In this document: in pieces, positions 7,089 to 14,809 of the stretch
How the letters are laid out: each line of letters opens with the position of its first letter
Numbering within the stretch: the stretch's first letter is position 1
IMG/VR virus record: IMGVR_UViG_3300019776_000244
Coordinates: 1-36,553 of that record
DNA: 36,553 nt
Strand: one strand, 5' to 3'
Origin: a virus
Made by a program: the position numbers and the translations under genes
The notes under the pieces: model-generated
What the model saw: the letters and a program-made list of their open reading frames with translations, nothing else
Database searches by the model: none
Told to the model about the DNA's origin: nothing

Positions 7089-7582
7089 ACTTAGCAGAAT
7101 TGATTTCAAGGCTAGACAATTGGCAACTTGGTACTGTTGACGATGTATGGGCAGTACTAAACATCCCGACAATTTTGTATGTCAATGATGCATCGATTAA
7201 CCTCGTCGATTTCGGATCGATCATTGGACAAGAACAAGTGGATGGATTCATTGAATACCTAAAGTCAATCAACCTTGATTGGGTCGTGATTCAAGCGGCA
7301 GGAAATGGATTGCCAATTGGCGACCCGCGAATCAATGAACTATTGTTGAGCATTGGCCACGAAGATGCTACCAAGTTAGCGACCGAGGGAAGGCGACAAA
7401 TAAGCATCCTAGAAATGTTCAATGTATCGGCAACAAAAAGTGAGGTTGAAGAATGCTTGAATGCAATGAAGTTGAAATTTGAGAAGGAACAAATCGACGA
7501 CAGCTGGAAGGATAGACTTCAAGCAGCAAGAGAGCGTTTGACTGTTTGGAATGGTAATCCAGAAACGAAACCTAACTTATGA
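7085..7582 (+). CDS. Hypothetical protein, 165 aa
   Basis: This is a mixed alpha/beta soluble protein coupled by 4-base overlaps to both neighbours. The N-terminal half has alternating strands (TILYVNDASINLVDFGSI) and the C-terminal half is a charged helix. The family is not recognised. It links the membrane cassette with the probable tail-fibre genes that follow. Confidence 0.6.
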   Translation: MNLAELISRLDNWQLGTVDDVWAVLNIPTILYVNDASINLVDFGSIIGQEQVDGFIEYLKSINLDWVVIQAAGNGLPIGDPRINELLLSIGHEDATKLATEGRRQISILEMFNVSATKSEVEECLNAMKLKFEKEQIDDSWKDRLQAARERLTVWNGNPETKPNL

Positions 7583-8235
7583 CCATTGCGTTGCAAGGGA
7601 ATAATTCAGCAAATGCAGCAACAGTTGCAATATCGTCGCATGCAGTTCGCGATTTGATAATGATTCATGCTTCAAACCATGCTTCGGCAACATTGCCAGT
7701 CAAACCTAATTCAAGTTGGATTACATTGCATTCTCTTTCGTCGTCGGGCGGTTCGTTATTGATTGCATACAAACATGCTCAATCGACAGGAGAAACAAGC
7801 GGAAATTGGAACAACTCTACCAATTTGTTTTCGACTGTTTGGCGAGGGGATAATGGAACAATTATTGTTCCCCAGGCAATGTCAACAAATTCCGGAACAG
7901 CGGCAAATGTTAACTATCCAATTCAACCCGCTGGAACATTTCAGACCGATGCATCAAATCAAGCATTGTTGGGTTTTATTCTTAATAGCAGTGCAACAAA
8001 CACGTTGTTACCTCCTGGTACTTTGAGTGATTTGCAAAGCGCGACAGATGGCTCGACATGGCAAGCAAAGCAGTATTACCAATTGAATCGAACATCATCA
8101 TGGGCAAACACATCGGTTAGTCAATCAGTCTCGGCGTTTTATCGTTCGCATATGTCCGTACTGATTGAATACATTATTTATGGAACAGTTGGATCGACAA
8201 GTGATCCGTTAAGTCATTCATCCTTGAGGCAGTAA
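7579..8235 (+). CDS. Probable virion or tail-tip beta-sandwich protein
   Basis: This 218-residue protein is rich in Ser, Thr, Asn and Ala with a beta-strand pattern and almost no charged residues, typical of phage fibre and tip proteins. The N-terminus (LQGNNSANAATVAISS) resembles repeat-rich attachment domains. It overlaps the neighbouring genes as ATGA and TAATG. The structural role is inferred from composition and from the next gene. Confidence 0.5.
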   Translation: MTIALQGNNSANAATVAISSHAVRDLIMIHASNHASATLPVKPNSSWITLHSLSSSGGSLLIAYKHAQSTGETSGNWNNSTNLFSTVWRGDNGTIIVPQAMSTNSGTAANVNYPIQPAGTFQTDASNQALLGFILNSSATNTLLPPGTLSDLQSATDGSTWQAKQYYQLNRTSSWANTSVSQSVSAFYRSHMSVLIEYIIYGTVGSTSDPLSHSSLRQ

Positions 8236-9584
8236 TGACAAATTACATTGGCGATTTTGTTGCCGGATCAATCATCCGAAAGAAGTTCAATACTTTTTCG
8301 CAGTCGTCAGCTCCGACGACGCCCAGCGTTGCAATGACATTTGCGGTGTATAAAAACAGCACGACCGAAACAACCGATGGAGTTACTGTCTCGGCAGATT
8401 ACGATGGAAAAACTGGATTGCATATGGTATCTGTAGACACATCATCCAATGCAGTGTTTTATGCTGTAGGTGAAGATTATGATGTTGTGTTCACTGCCGG
8501 AACAGTCGATGGCAAAGATTTAACAAAAGTCACTTTGTTTTCGTTTTCAATCGAGAACAGGAATCGCAAAGCAAACGCAGTGCAATTTGGTGGGCAAAAT
8601 GTATCCTCTGCCGGAGCAATTACCGTTCCGCAATTGATTGCTTCAACTACAAACATCACCCAAGCATCAGGAGTTATTCTCGCTCCCGTTACGCACACAG
8701 GAGCCGTAATTCCAGAGGTTTCGATAGTTGATGAATTGTCTACAAATGCATTAAGCGCAAACGGTTTGCAGGATGATATTGCTATTGCAACATTGAGTAT
8801 GTTGACAACACTTTCATGGCCGACGAATAGTTTCGGTCAAAGGTTACTTGTCGGCAATACGACCCAAAGAACGGTTGCAGTAACCGGATCGAATCATGTC
8901 GCGGCAGATATTCATGAATTGCAACCGGGTGTACTTACCGATGCGGACTTCGATGCTAATTCGACATACGCGAAACTCGCAAGCATGATTGAATCGGATG
9001 GCTTAGGCCAATTCCGGTTTGACTCAATTGCAGTCTCGCTTGCAGGTGGAGGCGGCGGTGGTGGCACCGATTGGACTTCCAATGAACGAGCAGCAATACG
9101 ATTGATCCTTGGATTCAATTCAAGCGGGATCCTTGTTGATCCATCGTCGGGAATCCTTGATGAAATCAGGGACAAGACCGCATTGATCAATAGTGGCGGG
9201 ATCATTTATGTTAACACTCCCGTCACAGCATCCGGAAAGATAAACGGACCGTTGATCATTGGCGACGATTACCTCGCCGCAAATGGTCGAGCCTTTACAT
9301 GGACCGTTCCATTGCCATCAGGCTATTCAATAGCAACATCATCCTGCAAGTTTGGAATGAGCATTGAAACCGAATTGGGAGATGTCGGATTTATTGTCAC
9401 AGGTTCTTTGTCTGATGCAGGAGGCGGCAATGTGACGTTGTCGTTCGATGTTGCTCGAACTGTTAATTCAATTTTAGTTCCAGCTTGGTACAAGTATTCA
9501 GTTGAAATTATCTCCGCAGATGGAACCGAAATCACCAAGGTTAAAAGCGGAAAGAACGTCGAATGGCAACAAAAGCAGACCTAA
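8235..9584 (+). CDS. Probable tail fibre or baseplate beta-domain protein
   Basis: This 449-residue protein opens with an N-terminal beta-domain (YIGDFVAGSIIRKKF, AVYKNSTTETTDGVTVSADYDG, then FSFSIENRN) that recurs at the start of many uncultured-phage tail proteins. A glycine hinge (GGGGGG near residue 277) separates it from a C-terminal beta-rich domain. The expected place is the distal tail or host-contact structure. A stem-loop and a 148-base gap follow, so this gene probably ends a transcriptional segment before the modification genes. Confidence 0.55.
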   Translation: MTNYIGDFVAGSIIRKKFNTFSQSSAPTTPSVAMTFAVYKNSTTETTDGVTVSADYDGKTGLHMVSVDTSSNAVFYAVGEDYDVVFTAGTVDGKDLTKVTLFSFSIENRNRKANAVQFGGQNVSSAGAITVPQLIASTTNITQASGVILAPVTHTGAVIPEVSIVDELSTNALSANGLQDDIAIATLSMLTTLSWPTNSFGQRLLVGNTTQRTVAVTGSNHVAADIHELQPGVLTDADFDANSTYAKLASMIESDGLGQFRFDSIAVSLAGGGGGGGTDWTSNERAAIRLILGFNSSGILVDPSSGILDEIRDKTALINSGGIIYVNTPVTASGKINGPLIIGDDYLAANGRAFTWTVPLPSGYSIATSSCKFGMSIETELGDVGFIVTGSLSDAGGGNVTLSFDVARTVNSILVPAWYKYSVEIISADGTEITKVKSGKNVEWQQKQT

Positions 9585-9617
9585 ATTTTTGTTGGAAAAA
9601 AAGTGGGCCCCCATGTG

Positions 9618-9641
9618 TTAAGGTACCCCTACGGTCCTTAA
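9618..9641 (+). terminator. Stem-loop at the end of the fibre gene segment
   Basis: TTAAGG (9618-9623) pairs with CCTTAA (9636-9641), extended by ACC/GGT after one bulged T, with a five-base loop. It lacks a clear downstream T-run on the + strand. It may act as a weak terminator or RNA-processing signal in the 148-base gap 9585-9732, which holds no gene. Confidence 0.4.
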
Positions 9642-9732
9642 AAACTTGTTGCGATGGATCACAGCCCAAAATTTCAAGAGAAAGTTAGGTTGGAATTACA
9701 CTAGAAATCCCGCAGGGGGTTAGGGGGAAGTT

Positions 9733-10320
9733 GTGAAGATTAAAGACCGGATTAAAGAGTTCAAGCGAGTCAAAGCCAGTGACCTATTACCGAACCCAAA
9801 GAACTGGCGAACGCATCCAGAGGCTCAACAAAATGCATTGAAGGGAGTGCTTGCCGAAGTCGGCATTGCGGGCGCGGTGCTTGCTAGGCAATTGAAAGAT
9901 GGTTCGTTGATGTTGGTCGATGGGCACCTTCGGGTCGAAACCTTACCGGATCAAATGGTTCCAGTTTTGATCCTTGATGTTAACGAGGAGGAGGCGGATA
10001 AACTACTTGCGACCTACGACCCGATCAGTCAATTAGCAACTTCTGATGCGGTCAAGCTCGATGCATTGTTGCGAACGGTTAACACTGGAAGCGATGCACT
10101 TCAAGAGATGCTTGCTTCGGTCGCAGCAGAAGCAGGGTTGTATACCGAGGAGTGGGGTGGAAAAGAGCCGGTCGATTTGGATTCTATTGACGACTACGAT
10201 CCCGACAACGAAACGGTAAGCATTCGATTAAACAACGTCCCGGTATCTCAAAAGGATGGATTGATCGAAGCGTTGGACAAACTGGCCAAGCCGCTTGGTT
10301 TGAAGGTCGAGGTATTCTAA
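9733..10320 (+). CDS. ParB/Srx-like domain protein
   Basis: This 195-residue protein starts at GTG after an AGGGGGAAG ribosome-binding site. Residues about 14-80 are a ParB N-terminal-type domain: KASDLLPNPKNWRTHPEAQ, then LVDGHLRVETL with the GHLR motif that binds nucleotide or acts catalytically in this superfamily. In phages such proteins often lie beside DNA-modification and packaging genes. The rest is helical and acidic. It heads the deazaguanine cassette, coupled by TAATG to the first DpdA-like gene. A role in site choice for modification is speculation. Confidence 0.75.
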   Translation: MKIKDRIKEFKRVKASDLLPNPKNWRTHPEAQQNALKGVLAEVGIAGAVLARQLKDGSLMLVDGHLRVETLPDQMVPVLILDVNEEEADKLLATYDPISQLATSDAVKLDALLRTVNTGSDALQEMLASVAAEAGLYTEEWGGKEPVDLDSIDDYDPDNETVSIRLNNVPVSQKDGLIEALDKLAKPLGLKVEVF

Positions 10321-11189
10321 TGAAGTTTCCGATCCTTGTTTCCTATGCCTATGCTCGGAAGCACGAGGACAATTTCATTCAAATGTCGAGCAATCCCAAT
10401 GTGGATTTGTTAATCGATAGCGGGGCATTTACTGCGAAGAATGCTGGCGAACAAATCCTATTGGATGACTATTGCAAGTTTCTTGACCGACATAAATCAA
10501 GAATCTTTCGGTACCTTGCGCTTGATGTTGTTGGGGATCCGAAAGCGACCGATGCGAACTTAAACGAAATGATCAAGCGAGGTTACAAGCCGGTCCCCGT
10601 TCATGTTCTTGGCGATGACCAGCGAAGAATGGACCAGTTATTCGAAATGAGCGACTACGTTGCTTGTGCAGGTCTGCGGAGGCCAAACAAAGGCGGGGCA
10701 CCGCGCGAGTATGTTCAAGCCAAAATGCAATGGGCCAATGGTCGTCCCGTTCATTGGCTTGGTTATGTCCGCGAGCCAATGATTGCTTCATTCAAGCCAT
10801 ACAGTTGCGATAGTGCATCATGGAAAAGCGCGGGACTGTACGGAAGGATGGATGTTTACCTTGGATTTGGTAATTGGGTTAACTATCAATACAAGGATGT
10901 TCCGAAGCTGCTAGCCAACAAGCAAGCAATGCGGATTGTGCATCAATGCGGGTTCAATGTCGAGCAATTGACCGATTCGTTTTATTGGAAGTCGTCCAAG
11001 CGCGATGGATATGAACCTGACCAATTTGTTTCGTTTGCCGTGACTTCCAATAGTTGGGTTCGGTACGTTCTCGATGTGTTTGCAAGATATGGGACAAGGA
11101 TATTTCTTGCGACGACATTGATTGAACACGATATGATTTTCTTGCTTCGCTGGATCGACAAGTACAAGTTCCGGTTGGAGGATCAATGA
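10320..11189 (+). CDS. dpdA: DpdA-type DNA 7-deazaguanine transglycosylase, copy 1
   Basis: This 289-residue protein belongs to the tRNA-guanine-transglycosylase superfamily in its shorter phage DpdA form. D33-S-G-A-F-T matches the DSGGFQ base-recognition loop. ALDVVGDP is at 67-74 and VHWLGYV, the equivalent of HLLGVG, at 144-150. D164 in YSCDSASW is the likely nucleophile. DpdA enzymes exchange guanine in DNA for a 7-deazaguanine base. The gene lies in a cassette with queD, queE and folE, which supports this function over tRNA modification. It overlaps copy 2 by 4 bases. Confidence 0.85.
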   Translation: MKFPILVSYAYARKHEDNFIQMSSNPNVDLLIDSGAFTAKNAGEQILLDDYCKFLDRHKSRIFRYLALDVVGDPKATDANLNEMIKRGYKPVPVHVLGDDQRRMDQLFEMSDYVACAGLRRPNKGGAPREYVQAKMQWANGRPVHWLGYVREPMIASFKPYSCDSASWKSAGLYGRMDVYLGFGNWVNYQYKDVPKLLANKQAMRIVHQCGFNVEQLTDSFYWKSSKRDGYEPDQFVSFAVTSNSWVRYVLDVFARYGTRIFLATTLIEHDMIFLLRWIDKYKFRLEDQ

Positions 11190-12070
11190 AGTTTCCAGTT
11201 CTAATTTCGTATGCCTACGCCAGGAAAAACCTTGAGGGGTTCGAGGCAAGGGCCAATGATCCAAACGTGGACATTCTATTGGACTGCGGTGCATTTACAG
11301 CCAAGAACGCTGGTGAAGAAATTCGGCTTGAAGACTATTGTTCATTCCTCGACAAATGGAAGGACAAAATCTTTCGGTATCTCGCATTAGACGTTGTCGG
11401 TGATCCGGTCGCCACCGACAACAACTTGCAAATAATGCTCAAAGCAGGTTACAAGCCGGTGCCGGTGCATGTCCTTGGGGATGACCAAAGGCGAATGGAT
11501 CAATTGTTTGAACTAAGCGATTATGTCGCACTAGCAGGATTGCGTAGGCCGCATAAGGGAGCAGCACCAAAGGAGTACATTGTTGCGAAAATGAAATGGG
11601 CGGCGGGTCGCAATGTTCATTGGTTAGGCTATGTTCGTGAACCTATGATCGCGTCCTTGAAGCCATATAGTTGCGATTCTGCAAGTTGGGCAGGTGCGCA
11701 ATTGTTTGGTTCAATCGATATTTACTTGGGTCAGGGCCAATGGGTTTCGGGAACCTTTCAAACAAGAAACAAGTTGTTGACAAACAAAGCTGCAATGAAG
11801 GTGATCCGATCATTGGGCTACACGATGAAGCAATTCAACGATCCGAATTGTTGGCGTGGCGCGTCATCGATTGGAGTTCCAGAGGAGCAAGAATTGTCAA
11901 ATGTAGTAACCTCCGATAGTTGGGTTCGATGGGTCATTGACATTGGACAACGATATGGGACAAGAGTTTTCCTAGCGGCTCGCGGCGGTGGTCGTCGTGA
12001 GGAAGTTTCTATCTTCGCAGCAATCAAACGTCATGAGCAAAAGCTATATTTACGTCCGACTTCAATTTGA
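11186..12070 (+). CDS. dpdA: DpdA-type DNA 7-deazaguanine transglycosylase, copy 2
   Basis: This 294-residue paralogue is collinear with copy 1. By hand count 128 of the first 170 residues are identical, with much less identity near the C-terminus. The catalytic YSCDSASW motif (161-168) is intact. The base-recognition loop reads DCGAFT instead of DSGAFT (Ser to Cys at 34), and the C-terminal 90 residues differ. It arose by tandem duplication. The pair could form a heterodimer, as in eukaryotic TGT, or recognise different bases or sequences. It overlaps the next gene by 38 bases. Confidence 0.85.
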   Translation: MKFPVLISYAYARKNLEGFEARANDPNVDILLDCGAFTAKNAGEEIRLEDYCSFLDKWKDKIFRYLALDVVGDPVATDNNLQIMLKAGYKPVPVHVLGDDQRRMDQLFELSDYVALAGLRRPHKGAAPKEYIVAKMKWAAGRNVHWLGYVREPMIASLKPYSCDSASWAGAQLFGSIDIYLGQGQWVSGTFQTRNKLLTNKAAMKVIRSLGYTMKQFNDPNCWRGASSIGVPEEQELSNVVTSDSWVRWVIDIGQRYGTRVFLAARGGGRREEVSIFAAIKRHEQKLYLRPTSI

Positions 12071-12362
12071 AGGGTTTCATTGCTGGCCGAATGCTCCTTA
12101 TGAAGTCGCATTTCTTCGGCACCTGCATCGACATTTGTTCCATGTCAAAGCAATGTTCGAAGTTACCCACGACGATAGGCAGCTTGAATTTTTCATCATG
12201 CAGAAAAAAGTTCACGAGGCTATTTCTACTTGGGCCGGCTCAAGCATAACTTTGAACTGGTCGTGCGAGCAATGGGCTAGAATGATCATGGAAGCGACGA
12301 ACGCATTTCAGGTCGAAGTGTCCGAGGATAATGAAAACGGAGCCATCGTATGTTCTGGATAA
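12033..12362 (+). CDS. QueD-superfamily protein lacking the catalytic cysteine
   Basis: I chose the internal ATG at 12033; the open frame extends upstream to 11988. The 109-residue protein aligns with the QueD encoded two genes later. H16 and the HRH pair H32/H34 match the zinc-binding histidines. SCEQWARMI matches the TSAENLAEQI helix. VEVSEDNENGAIV matches the ELQETASSTII strand. The residue in place of the catalytic cysteine is leucine (L28). It should have the T-fold and bind zinc and a pterin or deazaguanine-like ligand, but not perform normal QueD chemistry. I recall related proteins in other phage deazaguanine cassettes but cannot confirm a family name here. Confidence 0.7.
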   Translation: MSKSYIYVRLQFEGFHCWPNAPYEVAFLRHLHRHLFHVKAMFEVTHDDRQLEFFIMQKKVHEAISTWAGSSITLNWSCEQWARMIMEATNAFQVEVSEDNENGAIVCSG

Positions 12363-12856
12363 TTGCATACCTAGTCGCGGCATGTTCCGCTAACATCGTC
12401 GTTGCAATCTTTGGATACAATGCATTGCCATTTACTGCATTGCTATTGATTCCCTTTGACCTGACCGCGCGAGATGTTTTGCATGATCGATGGACCGGTC
12501 AATGGTTTATGCCTCGAATGTTCGGACTTGTCCTTTGCGGATCAGTCCTTTCGTGGTTGTTTTGCAATGACGCACAAAGGGTTGCAATAGCATCGGCAAT
12601 TTCATTTCTTTTGGCTGGCGGTACAGATACAATTGTTTATTCGATCATGAATAAGCAACCTCGGTCGTACCGCATGATAACAAGCAACACTTTGTCGGCG
12701 GTGGTCGATAGTACTTGTTTTCCTTTGATCGCATTTGGTACAATCTCGGTTCAATTGCAACTTGCGCAAGTCTTGCTAAAAGTACTCGGGGGAGTTCTAT
12801 TCGTTGTGGCATTGCAATCATTGAGGGGGAAACATGCAGGTAATCAAAACATTTAG
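12350..12856 (+). CDS. VUT/YhhQ-family transporter (queuosine precursor type)
   Basis: This 168-residue membrane protein has about five or six hydrophobic segments. It shows the family features DLTARDVLHDRWTG near residues 37-50 and SNTLSAVVDSTCFPLIAFG near 112-130. YhhQ-type proteins import 7-deazaguanine precursors such as preQ0 or preQ1. In this cassette it would bring in or move a deazaguanine base. It overlaps the genes on both sides (13 and 23 bases), so its expression is tied to theirs. Confidence 0.75.
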   Translation: MFWIIAYLVAACSANIVVAIFGYNALPFTALLLIPFDLTARDVLHDRWTGQWFMPRMFGLVLCGSVLSWLFCNDAQRVAIASAISFLLAGGTDTIVYSIMNKQPRSYRMITSNTLSAVVDSTCFPLIAFGTISVQLQLAQVLLKVLGGVLFVVALQSLRGKHAGNQNI

Positions 12857-13253
12857 GTTTTATGCTGCGCACCGCAACGAAACCATTGAGGGCAAATGTT
12901 CATCGATACATGGCCATCAATACGGATTAAAGGTGGTAGTTGAATACCCGAAGCAAAACGGGATCACGATGCTGTTTGATGAAATCGAACGCCGGGTTCA
13001 ACCATTGATCGAAGCAATCGACCATTCGTTGATTCTGCATGTAAACGATCCTGCAAGGGGCTTGCTAATTCAATCGGGTGCTTGCAATCGAATCTACTGG
13101 ATGGATTCCCCAACATCGGCTGAAAACCTTGCTGAGCAGATCATGCGTTCATTGCGACAGAGCTTGAACGTGGTTCGAATTGAACTTCAAGAGACAGCAA
13201 GTTCGACAATTATCCTCGATTGGAACGACAATGAAGTACTACACAGTAAATGA
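12834..13253 (+). CDS. queD: 6-carboxy-5,6,7,8-tetrahydropterin synthase
   Basis: This 139-residue protein carries the full QueD active site: H13, catalytic C22, H26 and H28 in CSSIHGH, D63-H64 in the dyad region (AIDHSLIL), E97 in TSAENLAEQ, and E120 in ELQETASS. It converts dihydroneopterin triphosphate to 6-carboxytetrahydropterin, the second step of 7-deazaguanine synthesis, between FolE and QueE. The gene overlaps both the transporter and queE by 23 bases. Confidence 0.92.
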   Translation: MQVIKTFRFYAAHRNETIEGKCSSIHGHQYGLKVVVEYPKQNGITMLFDEIERRVQPLIEAIDHSLILHVNDPARGLLIQSGACNRIYWMDSPTSAENLAEQIMRSLRQSLNVVRIELQETASSTIILDWNDNEVLHSK

Positions 13254-13878
13254 AATGTTTTGGTCGCCTCAAGGCGAGGGCATTCGCGCGGGCGAAATGT
13301 CGTTGTTCATTAGGTTTACCGGATGCAACTTGCGGTGCAGAATGGAGCAAGCCGACAATTCGCCCGGGGGCTTCGATTGCGATACAGAGTTCGAGTCGGG
13401 TCGCAAAATGTCGAAGGACCAAATCATTGAAGAGGCATATCGACTTGTCAACAAACCTGCAGAATGGTTTCAAGACCCCGGCCGTAAAGAACCATTTGTT
13501 GTGTTCACCGGTGGCGAGCCATCCTTGCAATTGGACAAGGACCTAGTTTTGTCATTGCAGCATGCCGGGTTTCGATGCGCGATTGAAACGAACGGGTCGC
13601 GCGATGTTTCTCAACTAGGGCTCGATTGGATCACAGTAAGCCCAAAAGTTGCTGAACATGCAATACGGCAATTGAAAGCGAACGAAATCAAGTATGTTCG
13701 AGGCTATGGGCAGGCGTTGCCGAAGCCAGCATGTTCCGCTGAATACCAATTGATTAGCCCGGCTTTCGATGGTAGTCAAATTGACTACAGAGCATACGAA
13801 TGGTGTCTTGAACTCATAAAGGAGAATCCAGAATGGCGATTGTCGGTTCAGCAACACAAGGGATGGAAGGTTCGATAG
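13231..13878 (+). CDS. queE: 7-carboxy-7-deazaguanine synthase (radical SAM)
   Basis: I chose the ATG at 13231; the frame is open from 13180. The 215-residue protein begins with VNEMFWSPQGEG, typical of QueE. The three cluster cysteines are C32, C36 and C50 with spacing C-X3-C-X13-C, an insert compared with the plain radical SAM CX3CX2C and different again from the CX14CX2C variant. FTGGEPSLQ is at 92-100. The last cysteine stands in FDCDTEF, matching the family's CDT. It uses SAM to turn carboxytetrahydropterin into 7-carboxy-7-deazaguanine. It overlaps folE by 46 bases. Confidence 0.9.
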   Translation: MKYYTVNEMFWSPQGEGIRAGEMSLFIRFTGCNLRCRMEQADNSPGGFDCDTEFESGRKMSKDQIIEEAYRLVNKPAEWFQDPGRKEPFVVFTGGEPSLQLDKDLVLSLQHAGFRCAIETNGSRDVSQLGLDWITVSPKVAEHAIRQLKANEIKYVRGYGQALPKPACSAEYQLISPAFDGSQIDYRAYEWCLELIKENPEWRLSVQQHKGWKVR

Positions 13879-14429
13879 ATAGCAGTTTCGACCGCGCTCA
13901 AAAGGCGGTCGTTGAATTGCTAAATTGGATGGGCGAGGATCCCGGTCGGGAAGGCCTCCAAGACACGCCAAAACGAGTCGCAAAGGCTTTGCGTGAAATG
14001 AGCGAGGGGCTTCGCGCCGATCCCGCTAGCGTAATGGGAACCGTGTTTAACGAGACAAGCGATCACATGATCGTCGTGCGAGGGATTAAGTTCTCTAGTC
14101 TTTGCGAACATCACCTATTGCCATTCACCGGAGTTGCGGCCGTAGGTTACATTCCAAATGGTTGCGTCATTGGATTGTCGAAAATACCGCGGTTGGTGGA
14201 GTTGTTTGCAAAACGACCGCAGGTTCAAGAGCGAATGACGAATCAGATTGCCAAGTCGTTAATGGATCATTTGAACCCGCTCGGAGTCGGAGTTGTCATT
14301 CGCGCTCACCATTCATGCATGGGTTGTCGTGGTGTTCGACAACCGGACGCTGAAATGATCACAAGTTGCGTTCTTGGTTGTATGAAGGATGACCAGCGAG
14401 CGCGTTCGGAATTATTGCAGTTCATTTAA
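13833..14429 (+). CDS. folE: GTP cyclohydrolase I
   Basis: The 198-residue protein shows zinc ligands C91, H94 and C162 in LCEHHLLPF and AHHSCMGCRGV. GLSKIPRLVELFAKRPQVQE, at about 114-133, is diagnostic for FolE. It makes dihydroneopterin triphosphate from GTP and so supplies the deazaguanine pathway. The start at 13833 is preceded by AAAGGAG at a good distance and lies inside queE. The stop overlaps the next start as TAATG. Confidence 0.95.
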   Translation: MAIVGSATQGMEGSIDSSFDRAQKAVVELLNWMGEDPGREGLQDTPKRVAKALREMSEGLRADPASVMGTVFNETSDHMIVVRGIKFSSLCEHHLLPFTGVAAVGYIPNGCVIGLSKIPRLVELFAKRPQVQERMTNQIAKSLMDHLNPLGVGVVIRAHHSCMGCRGVRQPDAEMITSCVLGCMKDDQRARSELLQFI

Positions 14430-14809
14430 TGTCGGTCCGCGACACTAGATTAATGGGGCGAGCATTGGAAGAACGCTGGCCGATAAGACCTGAACATCGT
14501 GAAGCGATCGTTCTAGTTATGTTGAGGATTGTTGCCGATCCATCATCTAGTGCTAGAGAGAAGACCGCAGCGGCGCGGGCATTGCTTGCGGCTGATGCAC
14601 AGAACATCGAAAGCGAAAAGATTAAGCAAGCGGATGAACATGAGTACCGAGCCCGATTGGTTGAAATCGCTAAGCACATCGGACATAGCGAAATTGCTAG
14701 CCTTGCATCCAAAGTTGGAATCACCATTGAGCAGCCCGAATGCATCAACAAAGATTCAAGCGACCGAGCAGGAAATTCAAGCGGCATACCAGTCGAAGAA
14801 ACGGGCTAA
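14429..14809 (+). CDS. Putative terminase small subunit
   Basis: This 126-residue helical protein stands immediately upstream of the large terminase. The N-terminal part (RALEERWPIRPEHREAIVLVMLRIVADP, then SAREKTAAARALLAAD) looks like a small helical DNA-binding bundle that I associate with genes in this position. A charged helix follows. Its last 176 bases overlap the preferred terminase frame, which is long for phage genes. One of the two ends may be mis-set. Confidence 0.55.
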   Translation: MSVRDTRLMGRALEERWPIRPEHREAIVLVMLRIVADPSSSAREKTAAARALLAADAQNIESEKIKQADEHEYRARLVEIAKHIGHSEIASLASKVGITIEQPECINKDSSDRAGNSSGIPVEETG

